From the NCBI GenBank assembly GCA_016720905.1, contig JADKJT010000029.1:62001-126000 (forward strand): a stretch of 64,000 bases of DNA. Direction: 5' to 3'. The notes beneath the pieces are model-generated. The model was not told the origin of the DNA and made no database searches. It saw nothing but the letters and a program-made list of their open reading frames with translations. The position numbers were made by a program, and so were the translations under genes. The DNA comes from Gemmatimonadaceae bacterium. Lineage in GTDB: Bacteria > Gemmatimonadota > Gemmatimonadetes > Gemmatimonadales > Gemmatimonadaceae. Numbering within the stretch: position 1 is the stretch's first letter; each line of letters starts with the position of its first letter. Positions 1 to 9,800 of this stretch are shown piece by piece.

Positions 1-750
1 CCGGGTGACACCATCGTGCTGTTGGGTGAAGGCACGGCGGAAATGAATGCTGCCACGGGCGCCATTATTCCCAAGTTCGACAGCGTGGTCGTGTCGGGAA
101 TCTTCGAGACTGGCATGTACGAATACGACGATGCCTACATCTACCTCGATCTGCGGACCGCACAACGGTTCGCGGCGTTGGGCGAGGATGTGACCGGTAT
201 CGAAGTGCGCACGCGTGATCGCGACGAGGCCTCGGCGATTGCGGACACCATTCGGGCGACCCTCAAGTCGCCGGTGCGCGCCATGGACTGGCAGGAACAG
301 AACAGTCAGCTGTTCAAGGCCCTCAAGCTCGAGAAGCTGGGCATGAGCGTCATTCTGTTGCTGATCGTGATCGTCGCCGCGTTCAACATCGTGAGCACGC
401 TCACGATGGTGGTGCGCGACAAGACGCGGGAGATCGGCATTCTGCGCGCCATGGGCATGCCGGCGCGTTCGATCCGGCGCATTTTCCTGCTGCAGGGGGT
501 AGTGGTGGGTGCGGTCGGGACGGCCGGTGGCCTGTTGCTCGGACTCGCCGTTTCCGTCATGCTCGAGCGCTACCAGCTGATCGCGCTGGATCCGTCGGTG
601 TACTTCATCGATCACCTGCCGGTCTACACGCAGTTCTGGGATGTCGTGATGATCGTGGGTGCCAGTCTGGCGATTGCCGCCGTGGCGACGATGTATCCGG
701 CCTCGCAGGCCGCGAAGCTGTATCCGGTGGAGGCCATTCGGCATGAGTGA
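1..750 (+). CDS. lolC: Lipoprotein-releasing ABC transporter permease LolC/LolE, C-terminal part (5' end outside window)
   Basis: The frame is open from base 1, so only the last 249 residues are visible. The protein would be the inner-membrane permease that extracts lipoproteins for delivery to the outer membrane. The visible part is the end of a periplasmic domain followed by membrane segments at about residues 112-138, 160-185 and 215-235. Between the first two lies a cytoplasmic loop with the MacB/FtsX-like pattern RDKTREIGILRAMG. The protein ends in EAIRHE, as is usual for this family. The stop overlaps the start of the LolD-like ATPase by 8 bases, which supports a two-gene transporter unit. 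LolC and LolE cannot be told apart from this fragment. Confidence 0.85.
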   Translation, partial: PGDTIVLLGEGTAEMNAATGAIIPKFDSVVVSGIFETGMYEYDDAYIYLDLRTAQRFAALGEDVTGIEVRTRDRDEASAIADTIRATLKSPVRAMDWQEQNSQLFKALKLEKLGMSVILLLIVIVAAFNIVSTLTMVVRDKTREIGILRAMGMPARSIRRIFLLQGVVVGAVGTAGGLLLGLAVSVMLERYQLIALDPSVYFIDHLPVYTQFWDVVMIVGASLAIAAVATMYPASQAAKLYPVEAIRHE

Positions 751-1437
751 TCAGCCGGTCGTGGTCCGCGCCGAGGGATTGGTGAAAGAATTCCGAGGCG
801 GTGATGGTGGCATCATCCGGGTCCTCGACGATGTGTCGTTGACGGTGCAGCGTGGCGAGATGGTGGCCATCATGGGGTACAGCGGCGCCGGTAAGAGCAC
901 GCTGCTCCACGTATTGGGCGCCCTTGAGCGTCCTTCGGCCGGCACCATCGAGCTGGGAGGGCACCCGATCGCGGCGATGGATGATGACGCCCTGGCGGCG
1001 CTCAGGAACCGCACGGTCGGATTTGTGTTTCAGTTTCATCACCTGTTGCGGGAGTTCTCGGCGCTCGAGAACGTCATGATGCCGTTACGAATTGCCGGAA
1101 CCGACGAACGGGTCGCCACAGCGCGTGCGGCGGCGCTGTTGGATCGGGTCGGGTTGTCGGCACGGCAGCACCATCGGCCGTCGGAGATGTCCGGCGGTGA
1201 GCAGCAGCGGACGGCGGTGGCGCGCGCGCTGGCGGCCGAACCGGCACTGTTGCTGGCCGATGAACCCAGTGGCAATCTCGATCATCATAACGCGGAGCGC
1301 TGCACGACTTGTTCTCGGAGTTGGCGCGTGATCTCTCACTCGGGCTGATCGACGTGACGCACAATCCGCTCGCCCGCGCGTGCCGATCGAACGTTATTGT
1401 TGGAGGGGGGCAGTTTGGCAGTCACCGATGGACGTAG
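743..1437 (+). CDS. lolD: Lipoprotein-releasing ABC transporter ATPase LolD, with an apparent single-base frameshift
   Basis: The product is the ATPase that powers the LolC/E permease encoded just upstream; its ATG at 743 lies inside the permease gene. Visible motifs are Walker A GYSGAGKS (residues 45-52), the Q-loop FQFHHLL, the signature SGGEQQR and a Walker B ending in LLADEPSGNLD. After codon GAG (1295-1297) the frame runs into family-unlike sequence and stops at 1348. Reading the next frame from 1300 restores a normal LolD end (LHDLFSELARDL, then the H-loop VTHNP) up to a TAG at 1435-1437. One missing base near 1298-1301 explains this and would give 231 residues, the usual family length. 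Sequence error is more likely than a dead gene, because LolD is normally essential. Confidence 0.85.
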
Positions 1438-1449
1438 GACGGAGGCCTG

Positions 1450-1935
1450 ATGCTCTGCGACCACTGCCAGGAGCGCGACGCAGTCGTCCATGTGACGCGG
1501 GTCGTGGAAAACGCCGTCAACCAGTTGCACCTCTGTGAGAAGTGTGCGGCGGACAAGGGCGTGGAGACCACGGTCGCGGTGACACAACATCCGCTGGGAG
1601 ACATCCTGCAGGCGGTGCAGGCGCAGGAATCGGCCGCATCGGACGATGCGGCGGCGTGCGCATTCTGTGGAGCCACGGCGCGCGATTTCCGCGCCACGGG
1701 ACGGCTGGGCTGCCCGCATTGCTACGACGCCATGGAGCGCAGCTTGCGGGAATTGTTGCGGCGCCTGCATGGCAGTTCGAAACATGTCGGTCGGCAATAC
1801 GACACGCCGGCCGCGCATGTCCTGCAAAAGCCCGATTCCGTGCATGACCTTCGCGATCGACTGCGTCGAGCCGTGGAAACCGAACATTTCGAACTGGCTG
1901 CCGAACTGCGCGACCGCTTGCGGGTGCTGGAATGA
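1450..1935 (+). CDS. mcsA: McsA-like protein arginine kinase activator
   Basis: This 161-residue protein has two zinc-finger-like pairs: CDHC with CEKC near the N-terminus (residues 3-36), and CAFC with CPHC around residues 64-90. A C-terminal UVR motif follows (about residues 128-161: LRDRLRRAVETEHFELAAELRDRL). This is the McsA architecture. McsA activates the kinase McsB, which is encoded next. A GGAGG ribosome site lies just before the ATG. The gene is 12 bases after lolD and 10 bases before mcsB. In Firmicutes the operon begins with the repressor gene ctsR, but no ctsR is visible here, so control must differ. Confidence 0.85.
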   Translation: MLCDHCQERDAVVHVTRVVENAVNQLHLCEKCAADKGVETTVAVTQHPLGDILQAVQAQESAASDDAAACAFCGATARDFRATGRLGCPHCYDAMERSLRELLRRLHGSSKHVGRQYDTPAAHVLQKPDSVHDLRDRLRRAVETEHFELAAELRDRLRVLE

Positions 1936-1945
1936 GGACGATCGC

Positions 1946-3046
1946 ATGAACACCCCGCGTTCGGGCCTCGACCTGTCGCTGCTGCCCGATGGCGGCGTGC
2001 GCTGGCTCGATGCGTCCGGTCCTCACGCCGATATCGTGATCTCAACCCGCATGCGTCTGGCCCGCAATGTGTCGGGCTACGCGTTCACCGGTCGCGCCAG
2101 GGAGGGCGAGCGGCTGCGCATGCTGGCGCAGGTGCGAGATGCCCTCGGGGCCGTTCCGTCATTGACTCGCAGTGTGCTGGTGCGTCTGGACGAACTGGCG
2201 GCGCAGGACCGGCAGCTCCTGCACGAGCGACATCTGGTCAGCAAGGAGTTGGCGGGGCTCGATCAGCAGCATCCGCTGCGCAGCGGTGCGGCGGTATTCC
2301 TCGGCGAGGCGGTGGGTCTGCTGGTCAACGAGGAGGACCATCTCCGCCTGCAGGCCCTGCGCTCCGGATTCGCGGTCTCGCAGGCCTTTGAGGCGGCGCA
2401 ACAGCTCGATCGGGAGCTTGGGGCGCACGTGCCGTACGCGTTTCATCGGGAGTTCGGCTTCCTCACGGCCTGCCCGACGAACGTGGGTACGGGGCTCCGG
2501 GCATCGGTGCTGATCCATCTGCCGGGGCTGGTGCTCACCAAGGAGATCGGCAAAGTGCTGGCCGGGCTGCAACAGATGGGGCTTACCTATCGCGGGCTGT
2601 ACGGTGAGGGCAGCGAGGTCGTGGGCAATTTCTTCCAGCTGTCGAATCAGACCACGCTGGGGCGTTCCGAAGAGGAGTTGCAGGAGCTGCTGGTGCGTGT
2701 GGTACGCCACGTCATAGCGCGCGAAGAGGAAGCGCGCCGTGTACTGGTCCGCGACGCTGGCTATATTATCGAGGACAAATTGTGGCGCGCCTACGGGACG
2801 CTGCGGTACGCCCGCAGCCTCACGTTCGACGAAGCCATGAACTACCTGAGCGGTGTTCGACTGGCGGTCGGCCTGAAACTGATCTCCGGTCTCAGTGTAT
2901 ACACCCTCAACAAGCTCCTGATTTTTGCCCAATCAGCGCACCTGTCCCATATCGAGGGGAAGGCGCTGAACGAGGCTGAGGCGAATTTGGCGCGTGCCCG
3001 GTACGTGCGGCAGGCGTTGGTGAGCGAAGGGGGCGGCGTCGAATGA
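1946..3046 (+). CDS. mcsB: Protein arginine kinase McsB
   Basis: This 366-residue protein belongs to the phosphagen-kinase-like family that phosphorylates arginine residues and so tags proteins for ClpC. The start at 1946 gives the expected N-terminus. Reading further upstream would run through mcsA in the wrong frame. ADIVISTRMRLARN (residues 28-41) matches the family's nucleotide-binding start. CPTNVGTGLRAS (176-187) holds the catalytic cysteine, C176. The C-terminal helix NLARARYVRQAL (347-358) lies where Bacillus McsB has the phosphoarginine-sensing RDxxRA motif. Here the aligned residues are ANLARA, so the leading Arg-Asp is missing. Kinase activity is expected, but allosteric control may differ. 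Confidence 0.9.
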   Translation: MNTPRSGLDLSLLPDGGVRWLDASGPHADIVISTRMRLARNVSGYAFTGRAREGERLRMLAQVRDALGAVPSLTRSVLVRLDELAAQDRQLLHERHLVSKELAGLDQQHPLRSGAAVFLGEAVGLLVNEEDHLRLQALRSGFAVSQAFEAAQQLDRELGAHVPYAFHREFGFLTACPTNVGTGLRASVLIHLPGLVLTKEIGKVLAGLQQMGLTYRGLYGEGSEVVGNFFQLSNQTTLGRSEEELQELLVRVVRHVIAREEEARRVLVRDAGYIIEDKLWRAYGTLRYARSLTFDEAMNYLSGVRLAVGLKLISGLSVYTLNKLLIFAQSAHLSHIEGKALNEAEANLARARYVRQALVSEGGGVE

Positions 3047-3075
3047 CCCGCTCTGACTAGGGCCCAGAGGGGACG

Positions 3076-5580
3076 ATGAACGGCTACAACTTCACCGAGC
3101 GGGTGCGAAAAGTTCTGGCGATGGCCCGCGAGGAAGCGGCGCGGCTCCACCACGAATACGTGGGAACGGAGCATATCCTGCTGGGACTGATTCGGGAGGG
3201 CGAGGGGGTCGCGGCAGCGGTGCTGCAGAACCTCAACGTCGACCTCGACGATGTCACCCAGAAAATCGAGGAGACGGTCAAGAAGGGGAAGGCGGCGCAA
3301 GCCACCGGCCCGGATCTGCCGTATACCTCGCGGGCGAAGAAGGTCCTGGAGCTGGCAATGGCCGAAGCGCGGGATCTGAGCCACAGCTATGTCGGCACGG
3401 AGCACCTGCTGCTTGGCCTGCTGCGCGAGGAAAAAGGCATTGCCGCGCAGGTCCTGACCGACGCGGGTGTGAATCTCGAAGCCGCCCGCGCGGAGACGCT
3501 GCGGCTGCTGGGCACCGACGTACCGCAAACCGGTGCGTCCGCCGCGCCCGAAAAGTCGGGCGCCGTTCCGCCGTCGGCTGCTCCTGCCAAGGGCGAGAAG
3601 AAGTCCAAGACGCCGGCGCTCGATCATTTCTGTCGGGACCTCACCCAATTGGCCGCCGAAGGGCAGCTCGATCCAACGATCGGCCGGGCCAAGGAGATCG
3701 AACGGGTGATGGAGGTCCTGACGCGCCGCAAGAAGAACAACCCCGTGTTGATCGGCGAGCCCGGTGTCGGCAAGACGGCGATTGTCGAGGGGCTGGCGCA
3801 ACTCATCGCGAATGGCGACTGCCCGGACTCCTTGCGCGAGCATCGCGTGCTGTCGTTGGATATGGCGGCCGTCATTGCCGGCACGAAGTACCGTGGGCAG
3901 TTCGAAGAGCGGCTCAAGGCCGTGATGAACGAGATCGCCCAGAACAAGCAGGTCATCCTGTTCATCGACGAACTGCACACGCTGGTCGGTGCCGGTGCCG
4001 CCGAAGGCGCGATTGACGCCAGCAACATGCTCAAGCCGGCGCTCGCGCGCGGCGAATTGCAGTGTGTCGGCGCCTCGACGCTCAACGAGTATCGCAAGTA
4101 CATCGAGAAAGACGGTGCTCTTGAGCGTCGATTCCAGACGGTCGTGGTCGATCCGCCATCGATCGACGAGACCGTGCAGATTCTACAGGGGCTGCGCAAG
4201 AAATACGAGGATCATCATCGGGTGAACATTCCCGATGAGACGTTGCTGGCGGCCGCCAAGCTCTCGGAGCGCTACATCACCGACCGGTTCCTGCCCGACA
4301 AGGCGATTGATGTGATCGACGAGGCGGGTGCGCGGGCGCGGCTCGCGGCGCAGGTACCGCCGCTGGAAGTCGCCGCGCTCAAGGAGCAGCTGGAAGGGAT
4401 CAACGCCGAGAAGGAAGCGGCGGTGCGCGATCAGAATTTCGAGCGGGCCGCCTCGCTGCGCGACAGTGAGCGCGAAGTGCAGGCGGAGATCCGGCGCACG
4501 CAGGAAGAGTGGGAGCAGCGCCGGCAATCGCATCGGCCGACGTTGGGTGAGGAGGAGATCGCCTTCATCGTCAGTCGCTGGACCGGTATTCCCGTGACGC
4601 GACTCCAAGAGGCGGAAACGTCACGCCTGCTGCGCATGGAAGATGAGTTGCATCGGTCGGTGGTGGGCCAGGACGAGGCCATCAAGGCGTTGTCGCGGTC
4701 CATTCGGCGCAGTCGTGCGGGACTCAAGGATCCGCGACGTCCCATCGGGTCGTTCATCTTCTCCGGACCGACCGGCGTCGGCAAGACGGAACTGGCGCGA
4801 TCGTTGGCCAAGTTCCTGTTTGCCGATGCGTCCGCCCTCATCCGCGTCGATATGAGCGAGTACATGGAAAAGTTCTCGGTGTCGCGCTTGATCGGCGCGC
4901 CGCCGGGCTACGTCGGGTACGAAGATTCGGGTTCGTTGACCAAGGCCGTCCGTCGCAAGCCGTATAGCGTCGTGCTGCTCGATGAAATCGAGAAGGCCCA
5001 TCCGGACGTCTTCAACATCCTGTTGCAGGTGCTCGACGAGGGCCACTTGACCGACAACTACGGTCGCGTCATCGACTTCAAGAATACCGTCGTGATCATG
5101 ACGTCGAACGTGGGCGCGAAGGACATCACGAAAGGCAAGTCGCTCGGATTTGCCGGGTCTGACTCGCGCGGAGATTTTGAACGCATCTCCGAGAAAGTGA
5201 AGGAGGAGATGGGGCGGGTGTTCAACCCCGAGTTCCTCAATCGACTCGACGACGTGATTGTGTTTCATCCGCTCGGGAAGGAGCACATCGCGCAGATCGT
5301 GTCGATCGTCTTTGCCGAGGTGCAGAAACGACTGGCGGACGAAGAACTGACGATTCGCCTGACCGACGCGACGACGGCGTTTCTGGTCGATCACGGTCAC
5401 GATGAGCACTTCGGGGCCCGGCCACTCAAGCGGGCGATCCAGCGATACATCGAGGACCCGCTGTCCGAGAAGATCCTGACCGCTGAGTTCGCGAAGGGCG
5501 ACGAGATCGAGGTGGACGTCTCGTCGACCGAGAAGGACAAGCTGGAGTTTCGCGTGTTGTCGCCAACCCCTCAGGCGTGA
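3076..5580 (+). CDS. clpC: ATP-dependent Clp protease ATPase subunit ClpC
   Basis: This is an 834-residue AAA+ unfoldase of the ClpC type, which feeds substrates to ClpP. Two Clp N-repeats occupy about residues 3-145. A linker rich in Ala, Pro and Lys (150-180) follows. The first ATPase domain has Walker A GEPGVGKT at 227-234 and Walker [13 protein letters not shown]-type middle region ([10 protein letters not shown]) separates it from the second ATPase domain, with Walker A GPTGVGKT near 560. The middle domain and the UVR motif separate ClpC from ClpA and ClpB. It follows mcsA-mcsB, so a phosphoarginine-directed ClpCP pathway is the natural reading. A GAGGGGA ribosome site precedes the ATG. 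Confidence 0.95.
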   Translation: MNGYNFTERVRKVLAMAREEAARLHHEYVGTEHILLGLIREGEGVAAAVLQNLNVDLDDVTQKIEETVKKGKAAQATGPDLPYTSRAKKVLELAMAEARDLSHSYVGTEHLLLGLLREEKGIAAQVLTDAGVNLEAARAETLRLLGTDVPQTGASAAPEKSGAVPPSAAPAKGEKKSKTPALDHFCRDLTQLAAEGQLDPTIGRAKEIERVMEVLTRRKKNNPVLIGEPGVGKTAIVEGLAQLIANGDCPDSLREHRVLSLDMAAVIAGTKYRGQFEERLKAVMNEIAQNKQVILFIDELHTLVGAGAAEGAIDASNMLKPALARGELQCVGASTLNEYRKYIEKDGALERRFQTVVVDPPSIDETVQILQGLRKKYEDHHRVNIPDETLLAAAKLSERYITDRFLPDKAIDVIDEAGARARLAAQVPPLEVAALKEQLEGINAEKEAAVRDQNFERAASLRDSEREVQAEIRRTQEEWEQRRQSHRPTLGEEEIAFIVSRWTGIPVTRLQEAETSRLLRMEDELHRSVVGQDEAIKALSRSIRRSRAGLKDPRRPIGSFIFSGPTGVGKTELARSLAKFLFADASALIRVDMSEYMEKFSVSRLIGAPPGYVGYEDSGSLTKAVRRKPYSVVLLDEIEKAHPDVFNILLQVLDEGHLTDNYGRVIDFKNTVVIMTSNVGAKDITKGKSLGFAGSDSRGDFERISEKVKEEMGRVFNPEFLNRLDDVIVFHPLGKEHIAQIVSIVFAEVQKRLADEELTIRLTDATTAFLVDHGHDEHFGARPLKRAIQRYIEDPLSEKILTAEFAKGDEIEVDVSSTEKDKLEFRVLSPTPQA

Positions 5581-5595
5581 CGCTCCTGACCGAAG

Positions 5596-5623
5596 GCGGC
5601 CGGACCCGTACAGGTCCGGCCGC
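5596..5623 (+). terminator. Hairpin after clpC, possible terminator
   Basis: A perfect 11-bp inverted repeat (GCGGCCGGACC and GGTCCGGCCGC) around a 6-base loop starts 15 bases after the clpC stop. It is followed by CTCGGCCTTTCGG rather than a clean T-run, so intrinsic termination is plausible but not certain. It separates the stress-protease genes from bamA. Confidence 0.45.
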
Positions 5624-5651
5624 TCGGCCTTTCGGTATATATTCCCAAGCT

Positions 5652-8120
5652 ATGCAGAATCGCGATTTTTGGAGGGCGGCGAGCTCAGCCGTCTGTGCCG
5701 CCGTGGCCGCTGTCCTGGCCATGGCGGTCCTGTCGCGCCCCGTCTCCGCGCAGGACGTCATCGGCCGCTGTACGACGCCCGACTCCATCGCGATCCGCGG
5801 GAACAGCCGAATTGCCGACCAAAAAATCCGTACCGAAGCCGGTCTGTCGGTTGGAAGCGATTTGAACTTCCCCACCATTCAACGGGCCATCAAGGCGCTC
5901 TACGCGTTGAATGAGTTCGACGACGTTGAAGTTCGCTGTGACCTGGAGTCGGTGCCTGGCAAGTCCTTGGTGGTTGTTTCCGTCACGGAGCGCCTGCTGC
6001 TGGGCGACCTGAAAGTGTCGGGCCCGAAGAACGTGTCGGAGCGCTCGGTGCGCGAAAAGGTCGACCTGCTCATCGGGCGTCCGATCGATCCGCTGCAGGT
6101 TGCGCGCGCGCGCGCGCGTATCGACTCGCTGTATGAGGCCGCCGGCTATTATCTCGCCCGCGTGTCCATCGACTCGACCGTGATGGGTGACGGGCGCATC
6201 GCGATCGCCTATCGCATTGATGAAGGGCGTCGTCTGGCGATTTCCGGCATCGATGTGCTCGGGAATGCGCGCGTCAGAGACGGCACCATTGTCGGGGCCA
6301 TGAAAACGCGTCCGGAAGGGTTCTGGTGGTTTCGCAAAGGCGAGTACAACGACGACAAGTACGTTGGCGACCTTGGCGAGCGCATTCCCGCATTGTATTC
6401 CCGATTGGGCTATGTGGACATGCGCATCACGAAGGACACGTTGGTGGTCGATCGTGACCGCGGCAAGGGCCTCGTGGAGATCACCGTCGACGAAGGGCCG
6501 CGGTATCGCATCGGCAGCTTCGAGATCGCGGGCAACCGGCGATTCTCGACCGAGGAGCTCAAACGGCTCTATCCGTTCGAGGGAAACGATCCCACGCTGA
6601 CGCAGCGCGTGAAGGGATTGATCAAGCGTGAGGCCGCCGCGCCGGAAGGTATCTTCGACCAGAAGAAGTGGGATGATGCGGTCGAGAAAGTGAACACCGA
6701 GTATCGCAATTACGGGTATCTGTACGCGCGCATCAACCCGGTGGTGGAGCGGCGCATGGGCGCCGATTCCGTGCCTGAGGTCAACCTGCGCTGGGAGATC
6801 GACGAGAAGAATCCCGCCATCGTCAATCGCATCGAGATCGTCGGCAATGACTACACGGTCGATGACTGCATCCGCCGGCAGATCAACTTGGTGCCCGGCG
6901 GCGTATTCAATCAGCAGGTGCTGGTCCGCAGCTACCAGAGCATCTCCAACCTGAATTTCTTCGAAGCGCCGATGGCGTTTCCGGACTATCGCCCGATCAA
7001 TGATCAGGGCGATGTCGACATCATCTTTCGGGTCAAGGAAAAGCGTACCGGCAGCATCAACTTCGGCGCGTCCATGGGACAGGGCGGCGTGGGATTTGGT
7101 GGATTCATCGGCGTGGAGCAACCCAATCTGTTTGGTCTGTGCAAGAAGGGGCAGCTCAACTGGCAGTATGGGCGATACTACAACGATTTCACGGCGACCT
7201 ATTCCGACCCGGCACTGCGCGGCTCTCGCGTATCCGGCGCATTGAGCGCCTATCGCACGCAATCGCGCTTCATCGTCGGCAATCTGGGGCAGAACATCCG
7301 CACGGGCAGTCAGCTGCGATTCGGCTTGCCGGTGCCGTGGTCGCTCTTCTCCACGTTCGCGGTGTCCTACAACGGCGAGTCGGCCACGTTCACGTCGGGC
7401 ACCGTCCAAAACGGTTGCACCAAGAATTGCTTCCGTTCCAACATCGGTCTCGAGTATACCTACGACACGCGCGTCGACATGCCGTTTGCCAGTGCCGGGT
7501 CCCTGCGATCGGTCACCATGGACTTCAGCGGCGGGCCGTTGGGCGGTACCGTGAACTTCCAGCGCATTACGGGGGAGTTCCGCGCCTATGCGCCGTTGGC
7601 TGAAATCGGTGGCAAGGGCGGGGCAGCCGGTCAGCCGATCAAGTTCGTGATGGGTCTGACGGCCCGTACGGGCGCCCTGTTTGGCAATTCCGGACCGTTC
7701 TTCTTCCAGCAGCAGTTCTCCGTTGGCGGTGTCCAGTTTGGCCAGCAGCTCCGCGGATATCAGGAATTCTCGATCACGCCGAACGGGTTCAACCCGACGA
7801 CCGATCAGTATCGGTCTGACCCCAACTCATTCGGCAATGCGTTTCTCACCGTGACCGGTGAGATTGGCATGCGGTTCAACCAGATGTTCTACGTCAACGC
7901 GTTCACGGATGCCGGCAACAACTGGGCGTCAGCGCGACAGATCAACCCGACCCGTCTGTTCCGTTCTGCGGGTGTCGGGGTATCCACTGTAACGCCGCTC
8001 GGCCCACTCGGGCTCGACCTGGCGTACGGCTTCGACCGCGTGGCGATCGATCCCGTAACCCTCCGCGCGAAGCCGGACCCGCGGTGGCAGTTCCATTTCC
8101 GGCTTGGCCAGCTCTTCTAG
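5652..8120 (+). CDS. bamA: Outer membrane protein assembly factor BamA
   Basis: This 822-residue Omp85 protein inserts beta-barrel proteins into the outer membrane. The ATG at 5652 is preferred because it gives a clean signal peptide (hydrophobic residues about 10-30, ending RPVSA before QDVIG). A start at 5577 would put 25 odd residues in front. POTRA repeats fill about residues 33-430, each with the typical pattern (for example IRGNSRIADQKIRTEAGL and ISGIDVLGNARV). The C-terminal half is a beta-barrel, with FGLCKKGQLNWQYGRYYNDF and similar strands. The chain ends in FHFRLGQLF, with the terminal phenylalanine used as an outer-membrane sorting signal. The periplasmic chaperone gene ompH and the lipid A genes follow directly. 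Confidence 0.95.
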   Translation: MQNRDFWRAASSAVCAAVAAVLAMAVLSRPVSAQDVIGRCTTPDSIAIRGNSRIADQKIRTEAGLSVGSDLNFPTIQRAIKALYALNEFDDVEVRCDLESVPGKSLVVVSVTERLLLGDLKVSGPKNVSERSVREKVDLLIGRPIDPLQVARARARIDSLYEAAGYYLARVSIDSTVMGDGRIAIAYRIDEGRRLAISGIDVLGNARVRDGTIVGAMKTRPEGFWWFRKGEYNDDKYVGDLGERIPALYSRLGYVDMRITKDTLVVDRDRGKGLVEITVDEGPRYRIGSFEIAGNRRFSTEELKRLYPFEGNDPTLTQRVKGLIKREAAAPEGIFDQKKWDDAVEKVNTEYRNYGYLYARINPVVERRMGADSVPEVNLRWEIDEKNPAIVNRIEIVGNDYTVDDCIRRQINLVPGGVFNQQVLVRSYQSISNLNFFEAPMAFPDYRPINDQGDVDIIFRVKEKRTGSINFGASMGQGGVGFGGFIGVEQPNLFGLCKKGQLNWQYGRYYNDFTATYSDPALRGSRVSGALSAYRTQSRFIVGNLGQNIRTGSQLRFGLPVPWSLFSTFAVSYNGESATFTSGTVQNGCTKNCFRSNIGLEYTYDTRVDMPFASAGSLRSVTMDFSGGPLGGTVNFQRITGEFRAYAPLAEIGGKGGAAGQPIKFVMGLTARTGALFGNSGPFFFQQQFSVGGVQFGQQLRGYQEFSITPNGFNPTTDQYRSDPNSFGNAFLTVTGEIGMRFNQMFYVNAFTDAGNNWASARQINPTRLFRSAGVGVSTVTPLGPLGLDLAYGFDRVAIDPVTLRAKPDPRWQFHFRLGQLF

Positions 8121-8130
8121 AGGATTTCTG

Positions 8131-8733
8131 ATGCGTCTACCCGTTTTCGTCGGCGCGTGTGCGCTGCTCCTTGGCGCCCCGTCACTCGCGTCTGCGCAGG
8201 GCGCCGCGCAGAAGTTCGCGTTCATCAACTCGCAGGCCATCCTGCAATCCGCGCCAGGCGCGGTCGAAGCCCAGATGCAACTGCAGAAGGAGCTGGAGAG
8301 CATGCGCGCACAAGTCGCCAAGCTCACCGATTCCCTGACCGCCATGGATGAGCAGTACAAGAAAGAGGAGGTCGCGCTCTCGCCGATCGCCAAGGAAGCC
8401 CGCCTGAAATCACTGCGTGAGAAGCAGACGGAATTCCAGGAGCGCGTGCAGAAGCTCAACGATCAGGCGCAGCAGCGCGAGGGCGAGCTGATGCAACCGG
8501 TGCTGGAGAGCGTGCGAAAAGTGCTTGACGAGATCCGCGCCGATGGCGGCTACTCGTTCATCTTCGATGTGGCGGCTGGCTCGTTCATCGTCTCGGCGGA
8601 CAAAAACCTCGACATCACTGATCGCGTGATTTCCAAGTTGAAACTGTCGGCGCCCAAGGCTCCGGCGAAACCCGCGGCAGGTCCCGCCGCGGCGCCGGCC
8701 GGCATCCAGACCAAGAAGCCGCCGACGGAGTGA
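8131..8733 (+). CDS. skp: OmpH/Skp family periplasmic chaperone
   Basis: This 200-residue protein has a signal peptide (MRLPVFVGACALLLG, cleavage expected after LASA). The mature part holds two long charged helices (about residues 55-140, rich in Lys, Glu and Gln), the tentacle-like coiled coil of Skp/OmpH. The start at 8131 is chosen for the signal peptide and the AGAGGATT ribosome site; a start at 8104 would add nine residues from inside bamA. A Pro/Ala/Lys-rich tail (about 175-200) is extra to the usual fold. It sits between bamA and lpxD, the same order as in many Proteobacteria. Confidence 0.88.
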   Translation: MRLPVFVGACALLLGAPSLASAQGAAQKFAFINSQAILQSAPGAVEAQMQLQKELESMRAQVAKLTDSLTAMDEQYKKEEVALSPIAKEARLKSLREKQTEFQERVQKLNDQAQQREGELMQPVLESVRKVLDEIRADGGYSFIFDVAAGSFIVSADKNLDITDRVISKLKLSAPKAPAKPAAGPAAAPAGIQTKKPPTE

Positions 8734-9800
8734 CTCGCGCGGTGGCTCCCGCTTTCGTTGACGGCGGTGATGGGCCGCGGCCCATCACCGCCGCTGCCGT
8801 TGCAGCGCAGATCGGTGGTCGCCTCATAGGCGACCCGAACGTTGTCGTATACGGTGTGGCCCCGCTGGATCGTGCCGAGTCCGGTGATCTCAGCTTTTTG
8901 GCACATGCCCGGTACGCGTCGTGGTTTGAGCATACGCGCGCCGGGATCGTGCTGATATCACCCGCGTTGGCCGATCTCCCGGGGGTTCCGGGCGCGCGCA
9001 TCGTGGTCGAGAAACCGACCGACGCCATGGTGTCGCTGTTGGCGCGTTTCCACCGGGGCGAACCACGGCTGGCGGGTATCCATCCAACGGCAGTGGTTGC
9101 CGCGTCCGCGCGTGTGGCGGATGGCGTAACGATCGATGCGCATGCCGTGGTGCAGGACGGCGCGGTGATCGGCGCCAACAGCTGGATCGGCGCAACGGCA
9201 GTCATTGGCGCCGGATGCACGCTTGGTCGCGATGTGCGGGTTCACCCGGGTGCAGTGCTGTATCCGTATGTCGATGTGGGTGATCGCGTCGTGCTTCACG
9301 CGGGGTCGCGTGTTGGGCGTGAGGGATTCGGCTTCATTCCCGGCGCGACGGGACCGGTGCGCATTCCGCATGTTGGCCGTTGTGTGCTGGAAGCCGATGT
9401 CGAGATCGGCGCCAACAGCTGCGTCGATCGAGGCAGTGTCGATGATACGATTATCGGGGCTGGAACCAAGATCGACAATCTGGTGCAGGTCGCGCACAAC
9501 GTGCGCATTGGCCGGATGTGTTTTCTCGCGTCGCAGGTGGGCCTGTCAGGCTCCACCCGGATCGAAGATGGCGTGCAGATTGGTGGACAGGTCGGGACGC
9601 GCGGACATCAAACAATTGGCACCGGCGCGACAATTGCGGCGCGGTCCGGTGTATTTGGTGATGTTCCGGCGGGCGAACTGTGGTCGGGGTATCCGGCGCG
9701 ACCGCACAAGGAGCAGATGCGATCTCTTGCGGCTCTCGCGCGGCTTGCCAAGATCATGCGTCCGCTCGAGAAACTGCTGGAACGGGAGGATGTCCGGTGA
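8730..9800 (+). CDS. lpxD: UDP-3-O-acyl-glucosamine N-acyltransferase LpxD
   Basis: LpxD adds the second, N-linked hydroxyacyl chain in lipid A synthesis. The gene starts with GTG at 8730, overlapping the ompH stop by four bases (GTGA), and encodes 356 residues. An N-terminal uridine-binding domain (about 18-110) is followed by left-handed beta-helix hexapeptide repeats (about 115-300). VAHNVRIG holds the catalytic His256 expected for LpxD. A short helical tail ends the protein. It is translationally linked to ompH upstream and to the fused lpxC/fabZ downstream. Confidence 0.93.
   Translation: MTRAVAPAFVDGGDGPRPITAAAVAAQIGGRLIGDPNVVVYGVAPLDRAESGDLSFLAHARYASWFEHTRAGIVLISPALADLPGVPGARIVVEKPTDAMVSLLARFHRGEPRLAGIHPTAVVAASARVADGVTIDAHAVVQDGAVIGANSWIGATAVIGAGCTLGRDVRVHPGAVLYPYVDVGDRVVLHAGSRVGREGFGFIPGATGPVRIPHVGRCVLEADVEIGANSCVDRGSVDDTIIGAGTKIDNLVQVAHNVRIGRMCFLASQVGLSGSTRIEDGVQIGGQVGTRGHQTIGTGATIAARSGVFGDVPAGELWSGYPARPHKEQMRSLAALARLAKIMRPLEKLLEREDVR

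Noticed and set aside
5636..5643. TATATATT as a bamA -10 element
   Set aside because: No -35 at proper distance, and the start codon is only 8-9 bases downstream.
6108..6118. CGCGCGCGCG run in bamA as a slippage tract
   Set aside because: The frame and protein are intact on both sides and the run is short.
5685..7409. Long antisense frame opposite bamA
   Set aside because: It is a codon-bias shadow of bamA in high-GC DNA; no motif or ribosome site.
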